This document shows, one piece after another, positions 12,601 through 24,060 of a stretch of DNA of 64,000 nucleotides. Each line of letters begins with the position of its first letter. The stretch's first letter is position 1. The position numbers and the translations under genes are program-made. The notes under the pieces are model-generated. The model searched no databases and was not told where the DNA came from. It worked only from the letters and a program-made list of their open reading frames with translations. This DNA comes from Aphelocoma coerulescens (Eukaryota > Chordata > Aves > Passeriformes > Corvidae). The stretch spans positions 50,348,345 to 50,412,344 of the forward strand of contig NC_091015.1 in NCBI RefSeq assembly GCF_041296385.1, read 5' to 3'.

Positions 12601-15600
12601 TTATATATATAAAAACAAATGTTTGTTTCCTCCTTCTTATTCATTAGAGTTATGATTTTTCAAAATTGCCTAGGTGACTTTCCCACTTGAATTTAATTGA
12701 GCAGCATAATTACTGAAGCTGACAGCATGAGGCCAAATGCTGCTCTTGAAATTGTTGACTGGTCTGGGAATTTTGTGTGTTCAGAAGACCACAGACTTTT
12801 GCAGAGGCTGAATCCGCAAAGTCTGCATAGTTGTAGCAGCCTGGGCCGGCCCTTTTGGAGCCAGCCATCAGAATTACACCTGCCCAGGGACTGTTCACAA
12901 AGCCTTCAACATATACAACATTTGAAAAAACCTCCATCTTTACAGCAATGATCTATTCTTCTCCAGTTATCTGTTCTGTGCTTTCCCCCAGCACTTCTCT
13001 GTAGTCTGGAGTCATGAATAGGGCAGGTGTTTCACTGAAAAATAGCAGAATTTCTGATCCCTTTGTCTTTCCTGTGGCAGTGCCATTTTCAAATCACAAC
13101 CAAACACACTGGAGAAAAACTGCCATGGTGACTGTGATAGTTCTAACAAAGATCAGTTAACATTTCCTTCTGACCATGCAGCCACGGGGCTTTGCAGGTA
13201 TCAGTCCATAAGGACTTTTTGCCAGAAAAAAGTGGATGCTTCATAGACTTCCACCTGGATTCGTTTTTCCTGAAGTTGCTATACTGAGATGGGAAAACTG
13301 GGTGGAAAAGCATCAGCTTTTATTAGGAAAGGATAGTAATGTGATCATGATAACAGAATCCAGTAGAAAGAAAGAAAGAAGCAGATTGTGCCTTGCTTGT
13401 GGAGGGTACCCTGTATCTACTTGTTTATGCATTCCCTAGCCTGCTTTGGCCACAATACCCACCTGAACAGTTTACATTGTAAATGTAGAATGACTGGATT
13501 CATTTCGATAGAAGAGGGTTAGGCATTGCTGGCAGCCCTGAATGAGTGATAGCATCTCACACCACAAAGGGGGGTGATAAGCAGCTGCAGCATGAGATTC
13601 TAATGGTATCTGCTTCCTCCTGCAAACAGATACAGGTTTAAGAGTTAACCTGTTTAAAACTGGTAAAACGGTGCTGTTGCTTTTTTTTTTTTAATGTGTT
13701 GTGTCAGAACACAAAACCAATGTCAGCACTCCCATGAGCCAGCAGTATTAGAATGAAGTGCAAACCCTTGGGTTACACTACATTCTTATGTGCCACAACG
13801 ATGGGGGGAACTGATTCCAGCTGCTGAAGCATCTGCTAATAGCATTTGTGGAGTATGAATGGGGAACCAAATCCCAGCCTCCTTTACTCATGTGCGTAGT
13901 TTTGTGCTGATCTGTTCTTAAAATAATCATCAATTCCCGCTCAGTGCTTCCCCCTATAAATTAGTTCCTGTGATGTATAACAGCCACTAAAAGAAGAATT
14001 GAACAGGGGAAATTAACTTGCTTTTCAGTAGCAGAAATTTATCAAGGCCACACTTTTTACTGGGACAAAAACAATTCATTTAAGCGTTGTCAAGACTTCA
14101 TATTAAAAATCCTCTGCTCTCAACTGCAGCTTACAAATACTGTGCTTAATTTGGAAGTTAATAATATTTCCATGCATTTCTACTACACTCTGCTATTGCA
14201 GCTATGACTCTAGGCTGATAACAAGAGTATTGTATCCAAGCCAGCAATAAACAACTTTCCTCATTTCTGTGTAAGAATGAAGCTTACTTCGTAAAAGGGG
14301 GGTGGGGAGGTTTGAAGCCGTATTTATTTACGTTTCAGCTCTGTTGTGTGAGATAATAAAGATTTGTCTCATTATGTGTAGATTAATGCATCAGATATTG
14401 CAGGCCTGGAAAGATTTAACTTTTTATTGGGACTCAAGCATCTTGCACCAGGCCACCTGCTGCCTGGCAGGTCTGCTACCCTTAAGTGTTTGTGTGAAAA
14501 CCTTGGGCCACAGATCACAGCAACGGAAGACCAACTAGCCCACAGATAGCGCTCAACTCTTTTCATTAGTTGTGAGTTGAAAGAGGTCTCTTCCTTCAAA
14601 GACTTAGGTAGTGTAGGTCTTCATCGTGTTAAAGGACTAATTTTCTGTTCCAGCAGAATATGAGTAAGACTATTCTGTTCCATGATGAATGACTTCGGTT
14701 TCATAGGTAATTCAAGCCCATTGTACTTTGACTGGAGTTTTTAATGCAAACTACAATATGAATAAGAAAGAAAATAACTTTCAATCTTCACCAACACAAA
14801 ACAGTCCATCTTATTTTCCTCTACTTCCTCTACTTTTACACTGAAGAACTCAACATGTGACAAATCTCCAATAAGCAAAAATTCAACACCTCTCTTATAC
14901 ATCTCAGAAAAGTTTAACTTTGAAGCAATTCATATTCTGTCTTCATTATACATCAGTTACATCATATCTCTATACCATCCCATCTTTGCCTATCAGTTGC
15001 ATCCTTGCTTATAATCTGAGACAAGAACAGACAAGAACATTTGCTGACCATAAAACAAGAGCCACAAACATTTATTTTTCTGTACATTAGCCTATTACCT
15101 CTGTAGCCAGTATATTGCCAGAGTTCTTAGGGGATATTGCTTTAAAATAGACAATTTTAAGTAGATATACGAGAGAAAAACAGAAGGCCTTTTCTGACAT
15201 CTATAGGGAAGGGTTTTCTAATGATCAGAATCAAAAACAACAGAAACCTTGAGTTTAAAAAAATCAGACTAGATGTAAGGTAAGATGTGATTCCTGTGCA
15301 GCCACAAGGCCATCATTAAGTTTGACCCAAACCATATCTTCCAACATAACAACTGAAAAACAGACTTCGTTTTCCCAATGTTAAAAAAAGAAAGAAGCAT
15401 GAAAAAAGCCTCTTGAAAGGAGGATCAGTCTTTCTGTTCTTAGTTTTATGTAAGTTGGTTAGAAATATATCCAACAGTCAAAAGCCAACTAAAGAAATGG
15501 CAGTATAAACATTAAGGGGGGAAAGCATCAGTACAATTATTTTTTTCCTTTTTTTTTAGCCAAATATAAATATTATTATCTGTCCTTGAAGTTTCAGAGG

Positions 15601-16402
15601 AGTTTTGTTGTACATGTCTCAGTTTAACCACCCATTATTAAGAACTAAAAACCACCCATCATTAAGAACTAAAAACAAGTTAGAACTAGGTATTAGTGAG
15701 ACTTTTATTTTTCCAGTAATTGTTGAAGACTGGCATATACACCAATTTATGAACTCAGAGTCGCAATGTACAAATCACATGCCAGACATGGGAGCTAGGT
15801 CCTTCCTAGTTAATACTGCTAATTCTCTCTTTAAAAACCATTAAGACACAAGATAAGAAAACTCCTCATGTTGTTATAACCTGGTCTAAAGCCACTAGAG
15901 CCAATACAAGTCTTTCCAATGATTTCAGAGCAGGCTGAAAATCCTGAGACAGCACCATCTCTTGAGTTTGATGAGCTATGATCCCTTAGCACTTGTGGCA
16001 ACACACTGTCACTGCCAAGGTCACATCAACCATGAAACCCAGGCAGTGCTAGCAGCCAGCCTGCCTTTGGTGACATGAGAGAAGCTCCATTGGGCTATGT
16101 GGTTTCTGCTGTTATCAGTTTGCTTTCAATGCACAGGGAAAGAGAGGAAAAGAATCAGTCTCAGCTCTGCCATTCTACCTGATATTCTCTGGCTTGTTTT
16201 TCTGTCTTTTTTTTCAAATTTCAATTCTGTACACCTCATATGGTGGTTATTTTTACTTATTCAAATTCTAAGATGCTTTTTTTTCTCCACTCTGTAAACG
16301 AAAAATATTAGGTGTCTTGGGCTATTGAGCTGATATTGCTTGTGTAAATAGGTTGACATTCTGTGTGCTGCTATGTAGTTTTTAACGATGTAACTTTGTC
16401 AG
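9669..16402. other. Non-coding unique sequence
   Basis: AT-rich sequence without an identified gene. Minor features are an AT dinucleotide patch near 12591-12610, a T12 run at 13681-13692 and a G-rich run at 14297-14310. Short open frames (for example 9850-10059, 12040-12252 and 12697-12951) show no domain that I recognise and are typical chance lengths. Confidence 0.5.
15626..15673. repeat. Tandem duplication, 24-bp period, two copies
   Basis: Two adjacent copies begin aaccacccat and contain attaagaactaaaa; they differ by one T/C change. This is a recent local duplication of 24 bp. It falls inside a chance open frame (15605-15844), which it lengthens by eight codons. Confidence 0.85.
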
Positions 16403-16715
16403 GTAAAGCACAGCTAGACAGTTGTAATGAAAAAAGAATTATAACTGACAGAAATAGCAGAACTAATTTAGCCAAGAGCATTTACCCAGCAACTTACGAA
16501 AACACTGAAAGAGGAAAAGCTCACAACAGTCCTTCAGCCACAAACTTCAAACAATCTGGAAAATACTCTCCACCTCATAACAGTCATTCATCTCAGTCCA
16601 AAGAGACTGCAGCACAGCTGTTCCTCTGGGACAACCTGACCTTGAGCTCTGAGATCATGCAGCCCGCACCAGCACACTTAATGCCCTACTCCTACCATTT
16701 ACAACTCCTGCTCAG
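16403..16715 (+). other. Candidate exon or open frame with strong donor, unidentified
   Basis: An open frame on the plus strand (from 16363) stays open to a consensus donor, CTCAG|GTAAGC, at 16715/16716 and stops immediately after it. A possible acceptor, taactttgtcag, precedes 16403. The peptide is polar and rich in S, N, P and T, with segments such as KSIYPATYENTERGKAHNSP and HNSHSSQSKETAAQ, as in disordered protein regions. I do not recognise it. The stretch is a little richer in G+C than its flanks. It could be an exon of an unrecognised protein, an exon of a non-coding RNA, or chance. Confidence 0.2.
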
Positions 16716-19700
16716 GTAAGCAGCTAAACTGGAAGTAAAAACAATGCCATTTCTGTAATTTTTTGTTATTTTCTATGCATTAAGAATCACTCTTTCACAG
16801 AGACAATGAATATCCAAACTTCGTCATACACTTCTAATTATTGCATGGTATTTGATACCTGAGTTCCATCCATCCTGACCTAAACCATAATCATAGGAAA
16901 TGCACTTTGAAACTCAATAGTCTAACTGAATTCATATTAATTCTGATGAGCATGAAAATAAGAAGGACTGCTGCAGAAGGTTCAGAAAGTCTAGAAAGGG
17001 CTTCATTATACATTACAGCTATTGTAAAACATTAAATTAATAAACGCAAACCTTCTTCCTGCATATGAGATCCCATTAAAAACAGCTCCAAAATTTGTCA
17101 CTTCCTCTCCTAATGCTGATTGTTGGGGGGCTAATGTCACAAATACGTTTTCTCTGGAGATACAGGTGTATCTTCTTGCCACAGAAAAAGACTTACTGAC
17201 ACTGAAACAGTTTTAAATGAAAGAGTTTCGATTAAAACTATAAGCAAACTTACATGTATAAAACCAGCAAAAACACCTGGTTGCCATAAATTTTGTGATG
17301 ATGATGATAATAATAATAATACATTTTCTGCTTTCAGACTTAGATCTGTATCTACCCACTACTCAGAAGGGCACCTAATGCAAAGAACACATTAGCTTCA
17401 TTTCCATGTGATGCAGGTGGTTCCTTCCACCTCTCCTCTGAAACATCTGGTGCTGGCCACATTCAGAGACAAGTTTGTAGAGCAGATTGATATTAAGTCT
17501 AATTTGATGTGGTAAATCGTCTGAGACAAATTCCACCATAGCGTGCAGATGTACCATGACTCTGAAGTCAACAATTTGGCATAATTTATATCATTATAGA
17601 TTTGTCCCAGGTTGGCTGGATATGGGTTTTGAGGTTTTATTGCAGTCCTTCTCCTCCCTTTTAAGTAGGACTTTATTGGATTTTAATTTAAAAATATACA
17701 TAATTGTGTTTTCTTTAGCATATTAACTCCCGAATATACAAATGGGTTTTATGTAGGGCAACGGAACTCAAAAAGGGAAAGAAATCCCCTGTTTCATGAG
17801 ATGGCCACATTAGTCATATCAAGCAGTATGATGCAGCACAACGGCCAGCTATCATATATGTATATAAGGGCCTGTTCTCTAGATCTCACAGCACGGTTGT
17901 TTCTCCTTCACCAAGTGCTGCCAGGACCTACAAACAAAACTGGAAGTGTTGTCTCCAGCTGTACTGCTCAATGTAAGGAATACTGCAGCACTAAGAATGC
18001 TTTTGACCACCTGCAGCCTGCCCTGACTCTCACAAATTCAACTTTTCCTTCCTTGACAAATGCATAGAGAAGGGAATTTAAAGCAGTAGCTGTGTTTTTT
18101 TTACCTGGGAACAATTTGACAGCCTGTGACTTGTGCAGACAGGAAACACACAGATGGTCCAATAAGTCCTGGGAACAAAGGAAGAAAGAGGAATGAATAG
18201 CCTTGTTCTCATCCTCCTCTGTCTTTTGGGAAGACACCTGTAAGCTGATTTCTTTCCCAAAGAGAACTGATTTATTTTTATTCATTGCCTGCTAGGAAAG
18301 ATTGTGTTCATGTTAGAATTAGCAAATACTTTTTCTTTTATGAGAGCTACAATCCTGCTTCTCAAATTACATTAAATAATCTGTTTTCCAGAATTTGGGA
18401 AAGGACTAAGAAAGTTCCTCTGCAGATCTTTGGTTACATGTACATCAGGCAACAATAACACCACAAAAAGACTGTTACACAAAGGCAAACTTAAAAACCA
18501 CAGAGTTTGTATAGTCAAGCTGGTGACAGACCACTAAAAACTGAAACCAAGCCTCCATTAATTCAACTTCAAGCTGTAGATACAATCAATCTATATTTTA
18601 CTTTTATTTCTGGATTACAAATGGATTCCTTCATGCATCCTGCGTACAGCAAATACCAAGTATTCATTACAATCAATAGAGTGTATTATATTGTGACCTC
18701 TCAGCTGTAGCAAGATCTTTCACCCAGCAGAAATCATCCTATGTGAAGGGCCCTTGAGCACAAATTAAATGAAAGTAGACTGCAATTGAGGGAAATTATA
18801 GTCATAACTGCTGTAGAAACTAAGTCAACTCTTTCTCTACATGATCACAGCAAAGAGTGCAGATGCTCTCTACTATCAGCACTGATGTAGGTGCCAAAAT
18901 TCCTTCCTGCTAAAGAAGTTTTAAAAAAATTCCTTTTCCCTAAATGGATGTGTCATCAGTACTACAAAAAACAAAGACAAAAACAAGCCTTGAAAATACA
19001 ATAGGAGCCCAGGAACCAATTTGATCTACTAGTGCCATTATAATACAAATTAGTGTCTAATGACAGACACTTCAGTTATGAATAAGAACTCACACATTGC
19101 CTGCCTAAGTGATATGTGTGGAGTTGTACTAAGTACACTTAAAGGTCTCCTGCTCCAAGAAGTTTGACAGAATCACACTCTTAAAAACCCAAAACATGTG
19201 TTTGCTTAGAAAATGGAATGTCTTCTTTTTTCCTTCCAACTGCTTCTTCAGCAGAGATTTTACAGCATAATTTTTTTCTCTACAAAGCTTATAAAACCAA
19301 GTCACAGATTCTACAAGGTAGTAAATCATCAGAATCCAAGCTAGCTTGACAACAGCTAAGAAGTCAAGAATATATAATGGAATATATTTTCCAACAGCTA
19401 CCAATTAAAAATACAAAATGTTATTACTTATGACCAGGTTTATCAGAGAGAACTCACTAGATGGTAAAATGGTACTACAGTCAGGAAAGGAACACAGAAA
19501 GGGCAGAGATACTGTTCTTTTGAGCAGAGACACCAACTTGAGGGCTCTAAGCCCTTAAACAGAAAATCCAGTTTAGCAGATATTTTGAGCTGCCTAGGAG
19601 AATAAATAGGCCTTTAATGAAGGTAGAAACCTCTCAGTTTTCCCAAACAAATGAATGCAAAATGCACAGTTCTCCTTTAGAACTCAAAGACATTAACTGT

Positions 19701-20603
19701 TGATCAATGAAGGAGCACAGGCCACTTTATTTCAAAGATGTCAGTGAATAGGTAAAAAAAAATATATAGAAACTTTAGAAAATGGTTAAAATCTATTAAA
19801 GGATATTTCCATTTAAAAAAATATACTTCACAAACATATCAACTAAAAGAATACCCCTTTAATGCTAACTCCTAGTATGTGTTAAAAATTAATTTACAGT
19901 GCTGACTTCTCAAAGAGAAAAATGCAAATAAAGAGAAAACATGTTGTCTTAATCGAAGTGCTTGCAGGAAACATACCCATTTCCATCAACAAGAAACAGC
20001 ATGCTCTGGGGACCAGGACAGATGGATGACAGGCAAGTGGTGAGAAGTCTGAACTGATCATCTCTAACATCACTTTAAGGTTTCCCTTCTCATTCCATTC
20101 TGAAATTGTGAAATGCTGAGAAATGCAAGAAAATATCAGAGGAGAGGAAACATCTTTTTCACAGGGAAAAATAAATGCAAGAACGTACTATCTTTTTTTA
20201 TTTATGGCCTCAGCTCTTTATTGATTCAGGAAATATTTGCATACAAATATATAATTTTTCCCATTAAAGATTTTGGAAAAATGTAAGGGAGAATCAAATT
20301 ACTATTTATCTTATCATGGCTGAGTCCCTTTGGTAGGGAATCATCAATCTGCAGTAATTGGACCCAACAGTTGCATCCCACACATTTCCAAGCCAGCTGA
20401 ATCTGGCAAGATTCCAAATACTGTCTTTACTCTCAGTCTCTCCAGAAAGTTTCTGGATACAGAAAACAATTCTAAAGTCCTCTGCAAGGGATCTTTTAGT
20501 CCTAGAGCCCAGGGCCAGGAACCTGTGGTAAGGCCCAGCTCAAGTCTGCTGATAGGCCATTTTCCCAGAATTAGACCTAGCGGTAGCTGTTCTGGTTCAT
20601 GTT
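16716..20603. other. Non-coding unique sequence
   Basis: No gene recognised. A short trinucleotide microsatellite, (GAT)n(AAT)n, lies at 17295-17321. Overlapping open frames on both strands around 17801-18285 mirror one another and match nothing known to me. Confidence 0.5.
17295..17321. repeat. Trinucleotide microsatellite (GAT)n(AAT)n
   Basis: The run tgatgatgatgataataata continues with further AAT units. It is an ordinary short microsatellite. Confidence 0.85.
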
Positions 20604-20632
20604 AAAAATAAATAAATAAATAAATAAATAAA
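20604..20632. repeat. (AAAT)n microsatellite
   Basis: About seven units of AAAT in a row. Only about 70 bp separate it from the 37-base A run at 20701. Confidence 0.95.
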
Positions 20633-20694
20633 CATTCAATGGAATTTCCTAGAAACACCTACTCCAATTTTAGCTAGTGCTAGAGCACAGCAAC

Positions 20695-20700
<6 letters not shown>

Positions 20701-20737
<37 letters not shown>
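20701..20737. repeat. Poly(A) tract, 37 bases
   Basis: An uninterrupted run of 37 A, the longest homopolymer in the window. It could be the tail of a retroposed copy in plus orientation, a slippage-expanded homopolymer or an assembly artefact. I found no recognisable mRNA or SINE body upstream (20220-20700) and no clear target-site duplication. Confidence 0.95.
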
Positions 20738-20739
<2 letters not shown>

Positions 20740-23700
20740 ACAAATATTTGAAAAACATCTTCCTTTGGAGCATTGATCCCTCCCTTTGCAGAAGAATGTT
20801 GGACTTAGCTCCTTTTCTTTACAGGTATGTCTCCTTTACAGCATTGGAGCACTACCATTTTTCTACATCATCTGGTTGAAATTTTCCCATGTCTGCCCCA
20901 TCTCCCCTTCTTTATCAGCAGCTGAGCAGGGATCACATAAAAATCAGTGATTCTGCTAGTAGCAACCCTTCTACTCTGCCACAGTGGAAACATCTGCTGA
21001 GGCCTTGATTGGCCTCTTACTGCCTCCTAGATGCATTCACCACTACCATAAACTAGATACTTTCTCTACATTGAAGGTCACAGTCATAAATGATGCTCAT
21101 AAAACAAAGACAAAATCTTGTCCTGAGAGGGGCATATTCCCCATGCTGTCATACTAATGCTCCTATCTTTCTGTACCAGAGAATCCACAGGCTCTGCTGA
21201 AGCAGAGTTCCTGCGGCAGGTTGTAAATGGGCTCCTCAGCAGAGCACAGGCCCTGTGTGTGAGGCTGCCTCCAGTCCCGGTGTCAGCCACCTGTGGTACC
21301 CCTGTGTGGTGCTGCCCATGTGCCTTCTGACCATCAAACTACTGCTCCTCCTTGCTTTTGCTACTTGGCATTTACAGGAGCGGGATGTGTGTCGCATGCT
21401 ATTACAGAAGCATCTCCACCTATGGACCTGCAATCTAAAAAAAATCATTTTGTGCTGATGTTTCCTTACAAAGGGCATTGCCATATACAATTATTCATCA
21501 GCACAGTAATATAAACATGAAATTAAGGCATAAGGAGCCTCTCTAATGTAATGATCCATGAAACAGATAACTTCACAAGATATTGTTAAGGGCTTTCAGG
21601 CTCGGGAACACAGATACTCCTTCATGAAACAAGAAGTCAATACTTATCCCTGGGCTCTTCATTTGTCAATTTCCTTCACAAATCTCAATGTAGCCACAAT
21701 GTGGGTCCCGGCTAATTTTAAAACACCTTGTAAACTGAACCTTGTCCCAAGCTGAGCTCTCCAGATCAGGTAGTGAGGTCAACTCACCAAACATCCAAGC
21801 CCCCAGCTATACAATCAGTCATGAAGTCAGGATTTCAGGCTTGTGTGTATTTTAAAGTGTGTTTTAAATAAAACAGTACCGAAACACTCAGCCACCTGAC
21901 CTGTTGGTCCTAGTAATAAATAGATCCACTCAGCCAAACCCTGCTGTCACAAAGAGATTAATTTAAATTAAAATAACCCTTTCTTCCTCTTCTCATCAGT
22001 TACCACCTAATAGATCAGCTTATAAGACATAAACCAAAGTACAAGCCAGAAGCAATTAAGGAAGATTTTGTGCATGCTCAGAGGTGGCCACACATGAGAC
22101 CCGAGAATGAAATTCTGAAAAATTAATTGCACCACAACTCAGGAAACCTGTAATCTGAACATGACTATTTCTCTTCCCTCCCCACTAACAAATCAGTTTC
22201 TTAAGATTAGAGAATTATATCTTTGTGTATGAATTACATAGAAAATATTTGCACCCTCTATGTATTATTTTCTGAGCTAAACCTTGCTATTAGCTCCTTT
22301 CAGATTGCTCAATATTTGCACCGATTGCCTCCATTCCTTGCTGCTGACTCTCATGACTCCTGCCATTAATTTTTTGCCTAAAGAAATCATTCTGGAAACC
22401 TCCTGAAATATCTCACTTGCTTGGTGCATAAAATTAGGCACTTCTACAACAAAGGCTGCAGCTTCATCAAACAGCCAAGTTCTAAACAGGATTACTTGAG
22501 TCTTGATTTGATGCCTTTAGGCTCTACACTGCCATGTAAAGGAATCATTAATAAAGCAAGTGTAATTTTTACACCTAGAACAATTCACTCTTCAGTTGGG
22601 AAAAATGCATTCCAATTTGAGCTAAATTCCCAAGAATCTCTGGGAAAAGGGCCAAGTAGTAAAAATAAAACCATTTCAGCACAAGACCAAAGAAAGCAAA
22701 GTAGAACAGATTTTTGATCTTATCCTCTAGACAATGGTTGACCTACACCAGAACAAATTATAATCACTTTTAACTAATCAGATTGCTGCCTTTTCAGTCT
22801 TACTTTTTCTTTATCTCTGCAAATATAAGGAGTAGGTGGAACACTGGATTCCTTACTGTGGTCACCTTATCCCACAACTTCAGAAAAAATAAAAAAGCAT
22901 TATTTTCATATGCAGTCAACAAAGCAATATTATCTGGGAATAAAATAGTACCTTTACCTTAGGACAGGAGAAATTTCACTCAACCTTCTCTGTACTAGAA
23001 TTTTTAAATTGCTTCAGCTATCTGAGAGGCTTTATTAGCTGATGGCAGGACAATCTGCAGTTTGCTTAAATGGAGTGCAAATTTACTAAGAAGTTTCCTT
23101 GGATGACCTATAATGTTAACAAGCTACCAAGGAAGTGCACTTAACTAATATGTCAAGTACATCTGGGAGGTGGGGTATAAGAGGTGTCAGAGAGAGAAAT
23201 CACATATATTCATGTATTCGTATTTTTTCACCTCAAGAAGCTATCGAAAGGATCTTGTTAATATGTCAACATTTTTAATTGGAATTAATTTCAGCTTCTT
23301 CTCTCTCCTGAAGCACTGTTGTTTTTTGTTTTTTTTCTAGGGAATAGGAAGAACAGGTCTATAAAATTCCTTCCAGGCTGAACAGCAAAAACAGCAGCTG
23401 CAGGAGGTATGAGTGGCTTCTTGGCAGAAAAGCATTCTGTCATACATCAGACCCAAACTCACTCATATTAGTGAGCATTGCTGCACTGAGAATTAACTGT
23501 TATGCACAGGAGTCAAGGATATTTTGGCCCCAAACAATGAGAAAGCATATGTATTTTAACACTGGAAGCAATGGTGGCATCAGCTTAGCTGCACTCCTAA
23601 TTCTTTTGAACAGGATGCAAAACTAATGCCCTCCTGTTAGTTTAGCTGAAGACTTCCAAAACATTAAATAGAAAATATAGCATAGACTTGTAATGGGGCA

Positions 23701-23904
23701 AAATAAAGAAAAACCTGATGTGAAAAAAAAAAAAAAAGAAAAAAATCATTATTTGGACCTACTTCTGCACAGTGCTGAGCACAGACTGAACATTAAATAT
23801 TAAGCATTACTAAGCATTAAGAGGTCTCATTACCATTCAGGTAACATCTAACAGAATCAGGCCTTTTACGAGGAGATAGTAGCTACAGAAAAGGTCATAG
23901 TAGC
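20738..23904. other. Non-coding unique sequence
   Basis: No gene recognised. Mirrored open frames at 21236-21514 on both strands lie in a slightly GC-richer patch and show no known domain. An A15 run lies at 23723-23737. Confidence 0.5.
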
Positions 23905-24060
23905 ATTTTTAATCAGTACATCTCAAAGCACCACAAGAAAGATACTGGTATCATTATGCCCATTTTACAGATTAGAAAATTGAGGCAAAAAGTTTCATCA
24001 AGATTTGACAAGCTACTATTAGAGCTAAAAACAGAAGCCAGTTCTCTTAAATCCTCATCT
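23905..24060 (-). repeat. MIR-like ancient SINE remnant
   Basis: The plus strand reads tatgcccattttacagatta, then gaaaattgaggc, a degenerate block like 'tgcccaaggtcacacagctag' and 'agagct...'. That order is the reverse complement of the MIR core ('cctcagtttcctcatctgtaaaatggg' preceded by 'gctgtgtgaccttgggcaa'). The element is thus on the minus strand. MIR is an old tRNA-derived SINE shared by amniotes; the divergence seen here agrees with great age. Confidence 0.65.

Noticed and set aside
14297..14310. G-rich run ggggggtggggagg as a possible G-quadruplex
   Set aside because: Only three G-runs of usable length with very short spacers, and no promoter or gene context to give it meaning.
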